Shown: in pieces, positions 7,602 to 15,024 of the stretch
How positions within the stretch are numbered: the first letter of the stretch is position 1
Layout: every line of letters starts with the position of its first letter
From: JBBCJT01 sp037190665
Lineage (GTDB): Bacteria > Pseudomonadota > Alphaproteobacteria > Acetobacterales > Acetobacteraceae
Direction of reading: 5' to 3'
Length of the DNA stretch: 31,903 nt
Assembly: GCA_037190665.1 (NCBI GenBank)
Contig: JBBCJT010000223.1
Coordinates: forward strand, 1-31,903
The notes under the pieces: generated by a model
Told to the model about the DNA's origin: nothing
The model's input: the letters and a program-made list of their open reading frames with translations, nothing else
Database searches by the model: none
Program-made: the position numbers and the translations under genes

Positions 7602-8579
7602 ATGCCTTCCACGACGGTCCGGGAACTCGATGTCGATGCGGGCAGCTATTTCCGCATCGGCACGCCACGGCGCATCGCGCCCCGGCTGCGCATCGCCCTG
7701 TCCGAACACTGCTTCGCGCCGGTGCTGGACGATCTCGACGCGGACTGGCTCGCCAGCGTGGCCACGCCCGCCTTCCACATCCTCGCGCGGACACGTCCGC
7801 CGGAGCGGCGCGAGAGCTTCCTGTCGATCGGCACCGGATGCGGCCTCGATGCGCTGGCGGCGGTGGAGATCCTGGGCGCGCGGCAGGTCGCCGTCACGGA
7901 TGTGTTCGACGACATCATCGCGGTGGCGCGCACCAACATCCGGACGAACCTCGCCAGCGGCACCGATGTCGCGCTGACCGCCGAGACGGGCGACCTGCTG
8001 GCGCCCCTGCAGGGACGCGACCTGCGTTTCGATCTGGTCTACGAGAATCTGCCCAACACGCCCATCGCGGACGCCGAACAGCTCAACGTGCGGCAGACGG
8101 TCGCCGGCTTCCTCGCCCCGCGCAGCGAGGCGATGCCGGATTTCGTCAGCGCGCATCTGCTGGTGCTGCACTACCTCGCCCTGGTGCAGGCGCGCCCGAT
8201 GCTCAATCCCGGCGGGGTCGTGCTGTCCACCATCGGCGGCCGCATTCCGCTGGCGAGCTTCACCGACCTCGCCGCGGCGGCCGGCTATCGCGGGCGGCTG
8301 TTGACCTATGGCTGGAAGAAGCAGGTGGACCCGGAGGACTACATCCCCGGCTACATCGCGATGGAGCGGGACGGGCTGGGACCGTTCCATTTCTATCGCG
8401 TGGACGACCTGCGCGCGGCCTTCGCGGGCCGCGACCCCGAACAGGCAGGCGAGCAGGCGCTGGCGATCGAGGCCGCGCTCGCGCCATCGCGGCTGTCGGC
8501 ATCGGCGGCACTGGCGGCGCATCGTGCCGGCACGCCGGTCGGACATACGGTCGTGGCGCTGCTGTCGGAGCCCGTGTGA
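7602..8579 (+). CDS. Class I SAM-dependent methyltransferase
   Basis: A 325-aa cytoplasmic protein with a Rossmann methyltransferase fold. Motif I is LSIGTGCGLDALAAVE (about residues 73-88), followed by the acidic end of strand 2 (VTDVFDD) and TAETGDLL. Where many class I enzymes have NPPY-type motif IV, this protein has YENLPNTPI, so the acceptor is unusual or not N/O of a standard type. The start is secure (GAGGAG 5 nt before ATG 7602). Its stop overlaps the next gene's start by 4 bp, so the two are co-translated. The substrate is unknown. Because the partner is a DMSP-lyase-type cupin, a sulfonium-forming or related methyltransferase is one hypothesis, not a demonstrated function. Confidence 0.7.
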   Translation: MPSTTVRELDVDAGSYFRIGTPRRIAPRLRIALSEHCFAPVLDDLDADWLASVATPAFHILARTRPPERRESFLSIGTGCGLDALAAVEILGARQVAVTDVFDDIIAVARTNIRTNLASGTDVALTAETGDLLAPLQGRDLRFDLVYENLPNTPIADAEQLNVRQTVAGFLAPRSEAMPDFVSAHLLVLHYLALVQARPMLNPGGVVLSTIGGRIPLASFTDLAAAAGYRGRLLTYGWKKQVDPEDYIPGYIAMERDGLGPFHFYRVDDLRAAFAGRDPEQAGEQALAIEAALAPSRLSASAALAAHRAGTPVGHTVVALLSEPV

Positions 8580-9166
8580 GCAAGGACCTGTCGGCACTGG
8601 TCGCGGAAGCGCGGGCGCGTCTGCGGATCGGCCTCGACCGCGACGATGCGGTCGGCGCGGAACTGCGCCGGGTCGATGCCCTGATCGACGGGGCGGCGGC
8701 GCCCGGTCTGTTGCCCGCGCCAACGGGACATCCGGTGCTTGGCCATCTTGCCGCCGCGCTGGATGGCGTCGATGGCTTCGCCACGCTGGCGCGGCTGGGG
8801 CCGGCGCTGCCCTGGCGATACGGCTATGCTCCGCATCCGTCGCGCGCGGGGCTGGAAGACCGCATGGCATGGGCGGAGATCGTCGGCCCCGATGCGCCGT
8901 TGCGGCATCCGGCGCTGTGTCTCGGCTTCGTGCTGTTCGCGCCGGAGACGTACTATCCGCCGCACGCGCATCCGGCGGTCGAGCTGTACCACGTGATCTC
9001 CGGCGCGGCGCTGTGGACGGCGGGAAGTGAGGAGACGCGGCAACCATCGGGCGCGTTCGTGCTGCATCCCTCCGGCCTGCCGCATGCGACGCGCACGCAG
9101 GGCGAGCCGCTGCTGACGATCTACACCTGGACCGGCGACGTGGACTCGCCTTCGCGCTTCGTCTGA
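8576..9166 (+). CDS. DMSP-lyase-family cupin (DddL/DddQ-like)
   Basis: A 196-aa cupin. Metal ligands typical of the DMSP lyase cupins are all present in YYPPHAHPAVELYHVISG (His-x-His, Glu, Tyr; about residues 124-141) and in the downstream His of SGLPHATRT. The conserved Trp of the family (ALWTAG) follows the first motif. Known members cleave dimethylsulfoniopropionate to DMS and acrylate, but the wider cupin superfamily has other substrates, so activity is not proven. The GTG start at 8576 overlaps the methyltransferase stop as GTGA and has GGAG 5 nt upstream. The length is typical of DddQ. Confidence 0.72.
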   Translation: MSKDLSALVAEARARLRIGLDRDDAVGAELRRVDALIDGAAAPGLLPAPTGHPVLGHLAAALDGVDGFATLARLGPALPWRYGYAPHPSRAGLEDRMAWAEIVGPDAPLRHPALCLGFVLFAPETYYPPHAHPAVELYHVISGAALWTAGSEETRQPSGAFVLHPSGLPHATRTQGEPLLTIYTWTGDVDSPSRFV

Positions 9167-9215
9167 TACCGGCGCGGGTGCCGACGGGAAGGCCATCGGC
9201 ACGGCCCGGCGGTAT
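9166..9215 (+). terminator. Long stem-loop after the cupin gene
   Basis: ATACCG (9166-9171) pairs with CGGTAT (9210-9215), and inside it GTGCCGA (9178-9184) pairs perfectly with TCGGCAC (9196-9202). It begins at the cupin stop codon. There is no T-run, so it may stabilise the transcript end or act with Rho instead of as a classic intrinsic terminator. Confidence 0.45.
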
Positions 9216-9293
9216 GACAGTGCCTGTTTCGCCGCGCAGGCCGGGCAAAAGAACGTGCGGAGGTGACGGCTCCGCTGGGGCAGACTCCGCCGC

Positions 9294-11120
9294 GTGATCG
9301 AGTCGCTGCTGCCTCTGCCGTCGCCCGAGGATGCGCTGCACCGCGTCTTCGGCTTTCCGTCCTTCCGGGGCCTGCAGGCGGAGGCGATCGCGCATGTGAT
9401 GGCGGGCGGCGATGCGCTGGTGCTGATGCCCACCGGCGGCGGCAAGTCGCTCTGCTACCAGATCCCCGCGCTGTGCCGGCCGGGCACCGCGGTGGTGATC
9501 TCGCCGCTGATCGCGCTGATGGACGATCAGGTCGCCGCACTGCGGCAGGCGGGCGTGGCCGCGGCGGCGATCCATTCGGAACTGGATGACGGCGAGGCGC
9601 GCACGGTGCTGCGCGAACTGTCGGAAGGCCGGCTCGACCTGCTCTATCTCAGCCCGGAGAAGCTGCTCGGCAACGGCATGATGGACCGGCTGTCGCGCCG
9701 GCGCCTCGCGCTGGTGGCGGTGGACGAGGCGCATTGCGTCTCGCAGTGGGGCCACGAGTTCCGCCCCGAATACCGCAGCCTGTCCGTGCTGAAGGAACGG
9801 CTACCCGGCGTGCCACGTATCGCGCTGACGGCCACCGCCGATCCGCGCACGCGGGCCGACATCCTGGTCGGGCTCGACATGCCCGAGGCGAAGGTCTTCG
9901 CGGCATCCTTCCACCGGCCCAACCTGCACATCGCCGCCGCACCCAAGGTGGGCGAGACGCAGCAGCTCGCGACCTTCCTGCGCGGGCGCGACGGGCAGTG
10001 CGGCATCGTCTACTGCGGCACGCGCGCGAAGACGGAGCGGATGACACAGCGGCTGGGCGCGCGCGGCGTGCCGGCGGTCGCCTTCCATGCCGGACTCGAT
10101 CCGCTCGAGAAGCGCCGCGCGGCGCGGCGGTTCCGCGACGGCGAGCCGCTGGTGATGGTCGCCACGATCGCCTTCGGCATGGGCATCGACCGGCCGGACG
10201 TGCGCTTCGTCGTCCATCTCGACATGCCGGACAGCCCGGAAGCCTATTACCAGCAGATCGGCCGCGCCGGCCGCGACGGGGAGCGGGCGGATGCGCTGCT
10301 GCTCTACGGCATGGACGACATCGCCCGCTCGCGGCACTTCCTCGCCCAGTCGGGCGCGCCGGAGATCCAGAAGCGCGAGCAGCGCGCGCGGCTGGAGGCG
10401 ATGATCGCGCTGACCGAGACCGCCGAGTGCCGCACACGCTCGCTGCTCGCCTGTTTCGGCGAGGAGATGCGGGAGCCCTGCGGCCATTGCGACCTCTGCG
10501 CCGCCCCGCCGCGCCGCTTCGACGGCACCGTGCCGGCGCAGAAGGTGCTGTCGGCGGTGCTGCGGACGGGGCGGATGTTCGGCGCGCTGCACATCGTCTC
10601 CGTGCTGCGCGGCGAGAAGACCGAGCAGGTGATCCGCCACCGCCACGATGCGCTGCCGACCTTCGGCGTCGGGCGCGACCGGGGGCCGGGCTTCTGGCGC
10701 GGCGTGATCCGCCAGCTCGTCGCCCGCGGCGCGCTGGACGTGGACACCGAGGGCCACGGCGCGCTGGTGCCGGTGGAGACGGCCGCGCGGCCGATCCTGC
10801 GCGGCGAGGCGCAGGTGCTGCTGCGCGACGACCCGGAGCCGCAGGCGGCCGGAGGCGCCGGGGCGCCCCGCGCGGCCGCCCCGCCGCCCGGCGAGGACCC
10901 GGATTTCGACGCGCTGCGCGCCTGGCGCGCGGCCGAGGCCAAGGCGCAGGGCGTGCCGCCCTACGTGATCTTCCACGACGCCACGCTGCGGGAGATCGCC
11001 GCCCTGCGCCCCGCCGACCTCGCCGCGCTGGGCCAGGTGAAGGGAGTGGGGGCCTCCAAGCTCTCCCGCTATGGCGGTGCTGTGATTTTGGCACTTGCGA
11101 GGCAATCGCAACCCGGGTAG
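9294..11120 (+). CDS. recQ: ATP-dependent DNA helicase RecQ
   Basis: This 3'-5' superfamily 2 DNA helicase acts in recombination and fork repair. Domains in order: helicase core with GLQ at the Q motif, Walker A MPTGGGKSLCYQ (about 44-55), DEAH box VDEAHCVSQWGHEFRP (about 142), SAT-like TATAD, and the motif VI region YYQQIGRAGRDG. A RecQ zinc-binding region follows (C of ECRTRSLLACFGE, then CGHCDLC), then a winged-helix domain. The C-terminal HRDC domain runs from about 543 to 608 after a Pro/Ala linker. The GTG at 9294 is the first start giving a normal N-terminus. The length, 608 aa, fits the family. The 3' end carries a palindrome that probably belongs to the bfd promoter. Confidence 0.95.
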   Translation: MIESLLPLPSPEDALHRVFGFPSFRGLQAEAIAHVMAGGDALVLMPTGGGKSLCYQIPALCRPGTAVVISPLIALMDDQVAALRQAGVAAAAIHSELDDGEARTVLRELSEGRLDLLYLSPEKLLGNGMMDRLSRRRLALVAVDEAHCVSQWGHEFRPEYRSLSVLKERLPGVPRIALTATADPRTRADILVGLDMPEAKVFAASFHRPNLHIAAAPKVGETQQLATFLRGRDGQCGIVYCGTRAKTERMTQRLGARGVPAVAFHAGLDPLEKRRAARRFRDGEPLVMVATIAFGMGIDRPDVRFVVHLDMPDSPEAYYQQIGRAGRDGERADALLLYGMDDIARSRHFLAQSGAPEIQKREQRARLEAMIALTETAECRTRSLLACFGEEMREPCGHCDLCAAPPRRFDGTVPAQKVLSAVLRTGRMFGALHIVSVLRGEKTEQVIRHRHDALPTFGVGRDRGPGFWRGVIRQLVARGALDVDTEGHGALVPVETAARPILRGEAQVLLRDDPEPQAAGGAGAPRAAAPPPGEDPDFDALRAWRAAEAKAQGVPPYVIFHDATLREIAALRPADLAALGQVKGVGASKLSRYGGAVILALARQSQPG

Positions 11121-11136
11121 GTGCGAGTTATTCGCA
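11095..11136 (+). promoter_or_regulatory. Two iron-box-like palindromes upstream of bfd
   Basis: TTGCGA-N5-TCGCAA (11095-11111, perfect arms) and TGCGAGT-T-ATTCGCA (11122-11136, one mismatch as a 7-1-7 dyad) are centred 26 bp apart, just ahead of the bfd ATG at 11151. The first lies inside the last codons of recQ. The 7-1-7 form resembles Fur-type boxes. The match to a named regulator is inference; the symmetry is directly visible. Confidence 0.55.
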
Positions 11137-11150
11137 TCCGCGGGTTTCTC

Positions 11151-11351
11151 ATGATCGTCTGCGTCTGCAACGGCCTGAACGACCGCCACGTCCGCAGCGC
11201 GGCCGAGAACGGTGCGAATTCCCCCGCCGAGGTCTATCGCGCGTGCGGCTGCCGGCCCGATTGCGGGCTGTGCGCGGGCGAGATGCGGCGCATCGTCAAC
11301 GAGGTCGCCTACCCGGTCGGCCGCACTGCGGCGGTGCTCGCCGGCGAGTAG
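11151..11351 (+). CDS. bfd: Bacterioferritin-associated ferredoxin
   Basis: A 66-aa [2Fe-2S] ferredoxin that donates electrons to bacterioferritin to reduce and release stored iron. The BFD-type cysteines are CVC (residues 4 and 6) plus CGCRPDCGLC (about 32-41). The start ATG 11151 gives the canonical MIVCVCNG N-terminus. The bacterioferritin gene follows 115 bp downstream on the same strand. Such genes are typically induced by iron limitation, which fits the palindromes upstream. Confidence 0.9.
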   Translation: MIVCVCNGLNDRHVRSAAENGANSPAEVYRACGCRPDCGLCAGEMRRIVNEVAYPVGRTAAVLAGE

Positions 11352-11362
11352 GCCGTCCCTGG

Positions 11363-11385
11363 TTGCGATTGCGACCGCGTCGCAA
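11363..11385 (+). promoter_or_regulatory. Iron-box-like palindrome upstream of bfr
   Basis: TTGCGA-N5-TCGCAA at 11369-11385 has the same perfect arms and spacing as the site at 11095-11111. An extra half-site TTGCGA is directly in front (11363-11368). It lies 12 bp past the bfd stop and 81 bp before bfr. This suggests bfr has its own regulated promoter under the same factor as bfd. Confidence 0.5.
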
Positions 11386-11466
11386 TTTCTCCAGCAAAAA
11401 CAATGACTTGACGGGCCCGCAGGCACCGCGCATCCCTTGCAGCCAAGCAAGCAGGAGATGCCGGCC

Positions 11467-11970
11467 ATGAAGGGCGACCCGAAGGTTGTCGAAATTCTGA
11501 ACACGGTCCTCACCAACGAGTTGACCGCGATCAACCAGTACTTCCTGCACGCCCGCATGCTGAACCACTGGGGCGTGACCAAGCTCGGCAAGAACGAGTA
11601 CCAGGAAAGCATCGAGGAGATGCAGCACGCCGACTGGCTGATCGAGCGTATCCTGTTCCTCGAAGGGCTGCCGAACGTTCAGCGGCTGAACAAGATCCTG
11701 ATCGGCGAGAGCGTGGAGGAAATCCTCCGCTGCGACATCAAGGTCGAGGAGAAGGCGATCTCCGACCTGCGCGAGGGCATTGCCCATTGCGAGCAGGTCC
11801 GCGACTTCCCCTCCCGCGACCTGCTGGCGAAGATCCTGCGCGACGAGGAGCACCATGTGGACTTCGTCGAGACGCAGTTCGACCTGATCGAGCGGATCGG
11901 CATCCAGAACTACATCCAGCTCAATTCCGACGCCGCCGGCGAGGGCCACGAGAAGGCCGCGCCGGTCTGA
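11467..11970 (+). CDS. bfr: Bacterioferritin
   Basis: Subunit of the 24-mer haem-containing iron-storage shell, cytoplasmic. Starting at ATG 11467 places the diiron ligands Glu18, Glu51 and His54 and the haem ligand Met52 (SIEEMQHADW) at the positions known from E. coli Bfr; this, with AGGAG 9 nt upstream, fixes the start. LRDEEHHVDFVETQ carries the second Glu/His pair. The protein is 167 aa with a slightly extended C-terminal tail. The pairing with bfd is the standard storage/release module. Confidence 0.95.
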   Translation: MKGDPKVVEILNTVLTNELTAINQYFLHARMLNHWGVTKLGKNEYQESIEEMQHADWLIERILFLEGLPNVQRLNKILIGESVEEILRCDIKVEEKAISDLREGIAHCEQVRDFPSRDLLAKILRDEEHHVDFVETQFDLIERIGIQNYIQLNSDAAGEGHEKAAPV

Positions 11971-12026
11971 GCGACCGCGCCGTCTCCGCGAAAGCGGGGA
12001 GGGCGAAGGTGAGGGCCGATACCATG

Positions 12027-12054
12027 GCGCCGCCCGCAACGATGCGGGCGGCGC
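12027..12054 (+). terminator. Strong hairpin after bfr
   Basis: A perfect 11-bp stem GCGCCGCCCGC (12027-12037) / GCGGGCGGCGC (12044-12054) with a 6-nt loop lies 57 bp after the bfr stop. No T-run follows, so it may act as a Rho-independent-like or mRNA-protecting structure. Confidence 0.5.
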
Positions 12055-12085
12055 TGTCCGTTGGATAACGGCGTGACCTTCGGCT

Positions 12086-12275
12086 GAAGGCGAGGACCGC
12101 CGCGCAAGTCCCCCTCTCCCGCCCGGCGGGAGAGGGAGGGGCCCGCGCTCGCGCGGGAGAGTGAGGGGGGCTGGCTGGAGGCGAAACCTCCTCGTCACGC
12201 TGGCGGACGCACCCTCACCCCCGCCCTCTCCCGCCTCGCGGGAGAGGGAGAAGGGGCGCGCGCCTGCGCAGGGCA
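12086..12275 (+). repeat. Composite hairpin repeat element
   Basis: One full copy of the dispersed element. A left flank (GAAGGCGAGG, then CGCGCAAGTCCCC) leads to hairpin one at 12112-12136, an inner GC hairpin CCCGCG/CGCGGG (12142-12157), and a spacer with GGAGGCGAAACCTC and CGTCACGC. Hairpin two is perfect, CCCTCTCCCGC/GCGGGAGAGGG (12224-12248), with a right flank AGAAGGGGCGCG. It occupies most of the gap between bfr and the minus-strand coiled-coil gene and may serve as the 3' end of both. Confidence 0.85.
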
Positions 12276-12282
12276 CGCCATT

Positions 12283-12678
12283 TCACATCACCGCCCGTAC
12301 CACCGGCGGCGGCAGCTCGCGGAGTTCGCGCCGTGCCTCCTCGCGGTTGCTTTCGACGCGCCGGTCGGCCAGCGCACGCTCCACCGCATCCTCCGCCGCC
12401 CTGGCCTTCGCCAGCGCCTGCCTGACCGCATCGCGCCGGCGCTCCGCGGCGCGTTCCTCGTCCTGCGCGGAGGCGACCGCGGCGCGGGCGGTGGGCAGCC
12501 AGGCGAGCAGGGCCAGCGGGTCGCTCGCGGTGGCGTGGTGGCGGATGCGGTTGGCCCACGCGATCTGCGCGAGCTTCGCCTCGGTCACGTCGCGCGTGGC
12601 GGAAGCGAGATCGAGCTCGGCCTGTCGACGCTCGATCCTGCGCAGCCGCATCAGCGCATGCAGCGGGCCTTCGTCCAT
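12283..12678 (-). CDS. Small coiled-coil protein, FliJ/YscO-like
   Basis: A 131-aa hydrophilic protein rich in Ala, Arg and Glu, almost wholly predicted helical coiled coil. The N-terminal pattern LHALMRLRRIERRQAELDLASA resembles the FliJ/YscO family of flagellar and type III export stalk proteins. No other secretion or flagellar gene is in the window, so the assignment is weak. The start could be ATG 12678 or the in-frame GTG 15 nt upstream; neither has a strong ribosome site. It lies 47 bp downstream of the M20 peptidase gene on the same strand and may be its operon tail or an independent gene. Confidence 0.5.
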   Translation of the reverse strand: MDEGPLHALMRLRRIERRQAELDLASATRDVTEAKLAQIAWANRIRHHATASDPLALLAWLPTARAAVASAQDEERAAERRRDAVRQALAKARAAEDAVERALADRRVESNREEARRELRELPPPVVRAVM

Positions 12679-12725
12679 TGCGTCATCATCCACGCGGGGT
12701 GTTGACGCAACGTTACGAGGGGCGG

Positions 12726-13841
12726 CTACAGCGGCAGGCGCGTCAGCAGCCCCGCGAACAGCCGCGCGCGCGGCACCAGCGAGGACACGTCGATGTGCTC
12801 GTCCAGCGTGTGGGCGTTGCGGCCCATCACGCCGAGTCCGTCGAGCGTGGGAATGCCCATCGCGCCGGTGAAGTTGCCGTCCGATCCGCCGCCGGCCGAT
12901 TGCGGCGTGACCGGGAAGCCGATCTCGCCGGCGACGGATTTCGCCAGCTCGAACAGCGCGCGGTCGGCATCCGACATCTCCCACACCGGGCGGGTGACGC
13001 CGCGCGTCACCTCGAAGCGCACGTCGGGAACGGTCGGCTTGATCGCCAGCATGCGCTCGACCATCGCATCCAGATCCGCCTGCCGCTTCGCCATCGACAG
13101 CGACTCCGCGACCGCCGTGGTCGGCACGCAGTTCACCCACTGGCCGGCATGCACCACGCCGACCGAGCAGGTCGCGTCATCGGTCGTCATCGCCTCGATG
13201 GCGAGGATCTGCTTGGCCATCTCGCGCACCGCCGAGCGGCCTTCCGACAGCCGCGCCCCGGCATGGCTCGGCCGGCCCACGGCCTTGAGGTTGAAGCGCG
13301 CGATGGCATAGCGGCCGGTGACCAGCCCGCCATCCGGGCGCGCGGGTTCCGGCACCAGCACGTAGCGGGCGCGCGACGCCTCCGCCTCGATGATGTCGCG
13401 CGTGGACGGACTGCCGACCTCCTCGTCGGAGGTGAGCAGCACGGTCACCGGCAGCTTCGTCTTGCCGAGCGTTTCGCGGATCGCGGCGACGGCGGTGTAG
13501 GTGCCACCCTTCATGTCCTGGATGCCCGGACCCCAGGCATGATCGCCCTCGCGCCGGAAGGGCAGGGACGCGAGCGTGCCGACGGGATGCACCGTGTCCA
13601 GATGCGCGAGCATCAGGATGCCCGGCGCGCCGGCCTCTGGATGCGGCAGCCGCGCGCGCACGCAGCCGCCGAAGCCCATGCGGCCCGGGATGCGTTCGAT
13701 CGTCGCACCCATCAGCGCCAGCTCGCGTCCGGCGAGGTCCATCATCCGGCCCACGGCGGCCGCGTCCCAGGTGGGGCTCTCGCACTCCACCCAGCTCCGC
13801 AGCCCGGCCAGCATCGTCTCGGCGTCGAAATTCATGCTCAT
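12726..13841 (-). CDS. M20 family metallopeptidase (glutamate carboxypeptidase-like)
   Basis: A 371-aa dizinc hydrolase related to carboxypeptidase G2/ArgE, removing an acyl or peptide group from an amino acid. Metal and catalytic residues are in place: LAHLDTVHP (His80), GPGIQDMKGG (Asp109), SDEEVGS (Glu140/Glu141), VPEPA (Glu165) and the C-terminal AHTLDEH. The dimerisation-domain motif GRPSHAG is present. There is no signal peptide, so it is probably cytoplasmic. The ATG at 13841 overlaps the stop of the enolase-superfamily gene as ATGA, which fixes the start and implies co-translation. The specific substrate is unknown. Confidence 0.85.
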   Translation of the reverse strand: MSMNFDAETMLAGLRSWVECESPTWDAAAVGRMMDLAGRELALMGATIERIPGRMGFGGCVRARLPHPEAGAPGILMLAHLDTVHPVGTLASLPFRREGDHAWGPGIQDMKGGTYTAVAAIRETLGKTKLPVTVLLTSDEEVGSPSTRDIIEAEASRARYVLVPEPARPDGGLVTGRYAIARFNLKAVGRPSHAGARLSEGRSAVREMAKQILAIEAMTTDDATCSVGVVHAGQWVNCVPTTAVAESLSMAKRQADLDAMVERMLAIKPTVPDVRFEVTRGVTRPVWEMSDADRALFELAKSVAGEIGFPVTPQSAGGGSDGNFTGAMGIPTLDGLGVMGRNAHTLDEHIDVSSLVPRARLFAGLLTRLPL

Positions 13842-14950
13842 GCGTCCGCTACTGTCTGTCGGCGGATGACCGCCTGGTCCAACGTCACGCCGAGGCCCGG
13901 CCCCGGCGGCAGCCTGATCGTGCCCGCGCCGGCGGTCATGCCGGTGGCGACATCCTCCACCAGCGCCAGCGAGGGCATGTAGAACTCGCAGCCGAGCGTG
14001 GCGTGCGGCGAGGCGGCGATGAAATGCGAAGCGGCGGCGAGCGCGATGCCGCCCTCCCACAGCGTGCCGCCATAGGTCGCCCACCCGGCCGTCCCCGCGA
14101 TGGCGTCGATGGTGCGCGCCGGACCGATGCCGCCGCACTTCATCAGCTTGATCGACACGCAGTCGGCGATGCGCGCGTGCACGCCGGCCAGCATCTCGGC
14201 GGGATTGAAGATGCTCTCGTCGGCCATCAGCGGCGTGTCGAGCGCGGCCGCGATCGCCGTCATCACCGCTTCCTGCCCGCGCGGGACCGGCTGTTCGATG
14301 AAGGTGGGCCGGAACGCCTCGATATCGCGCAGCGTGCGGATCGCATCGAGCGGTGCGAGGCCCTGGTTGTAATCGACGCGCAGATCGGCGCGCGGCAGCG
14401 CGGCGCGCAGCGCCTCCAGCCGGCGCAGGTCCTCGGCATGGCCGGCGAAGCCGGTCTTCACCTTGAAGATGCGGTGGCCTTCCGCCCACATCGCCTTGGC
14501 GCGGTCCAGATCGGCCGCGAAGTCCGGATCGGCGATGGAGAAGGAGAGCGGGATCGCGGACGTGACCGCCCCGCCCAGCAGCGCGACCAGCGGCATGCCC
14601 GCGCGCTTGCCGGCGATGTCCCACAACGCCATCTCGACCGCTGCCTTCGCCTCCGGATGGCCGGCGATGGCCTTGGCGCAGTCTTGCATGCGCGCGGCGA
14701 TCCCCGCCGGATCGCCGCCCAGCAGGGCAGGGCGCAGCGCGGAGACGATGGCGACCAGCGTGGTTTCCGCCGTGTTGCCGAACGGCGCCCAGGGCGCGGC
14801 CTCGCCCCATCCCTCGGCGCCGTCGCGCGTGGCGACGCGCACGATGATGCGCCTCACCGATTTCGACACGCTGCCGGACCCCTGGCTGCGCGCGGCCCTG
14901 ATGGGGCTCTCGATCAGCCGCGCCTCAACGGCCTCGATGGCATCGGTCAT
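13838..14950 (-). CDS. Enolase-superfamily enzyme (muconate cycloisomerase / dipeptide epimerase type)
   Basis: A 370-aa member of the muconate-lactonizing subgroup, which abstracts a proton alpha to a carboxylate. The full catalytic set is visible: KVK (Lys163/Lys165), metal ligands Asp193 (VDYNQ), Glu219 (FIEQPV) and Asp244 (ADES), and Lys268 (SIKLMKCGG). This pattern fits cycloisomerases and L-Ala-D/L-Glu-type epimerases; the neighbouring peptidase favours an epimerase, but that is inference. The ATG at 14950 has GGAG 4 nt upstream. It overlaps the peptidase by 4 bp and lies 74 bp after the TAXI receptor gene. Confidence 0.85.
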   Translation of the reverse strand: MTDAIEAVEARLIESPIRAARSQGSGSVSKSVRRIIVRVATRDGAEGWGEAAPWAPFGNTAETTLVAIVSALRPALLGGDPAGIAARMQDCAKAIAGHPEAKAAVEMALWDIAGKRAGMPLVALLGGAVTSAIPLSFSIADPDFAADLDRAKAMWAEGHRIFKVKTGFAGHAEDLRRLEALRAALPRADLRVDYNQGLAPLDAIRTLRDIEAFRPTFIEQPVPRGQEAVMTAIAAALDTPLMADESIFNPAEMLAGVHARIADCVSIKLMKCGGIGPARTIDAIAGTAGWATYGGTLWEGGIALAAASHFIAASPHATLGCEFYMPSLALVEDVATGMTAGAGTIRLPPGPGLGVTLDQAVIRRQTVADA

Positions 14951-14977
14951 GTCGCTCCGATCATCCTGCTGCGATTC

Positions 14978-14991
14978 CCCCGCCGGCGGGG
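14978..14991. repeat. Intercistronic GC palindrome
   Basis: The 14-bp perfect palindrome CCCCGCCGGCGGGG lies between the receptor and enzyme genes of the minus-strand operon. Such intercistronic structures often protect the upstream, more abundant receptor message. That role is inference. Confidence 0.4.
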
Positions 14992-15024
14992 CGGCCGCCA
15001 CGTCACGTCCGTGCGCCGGTTGCG

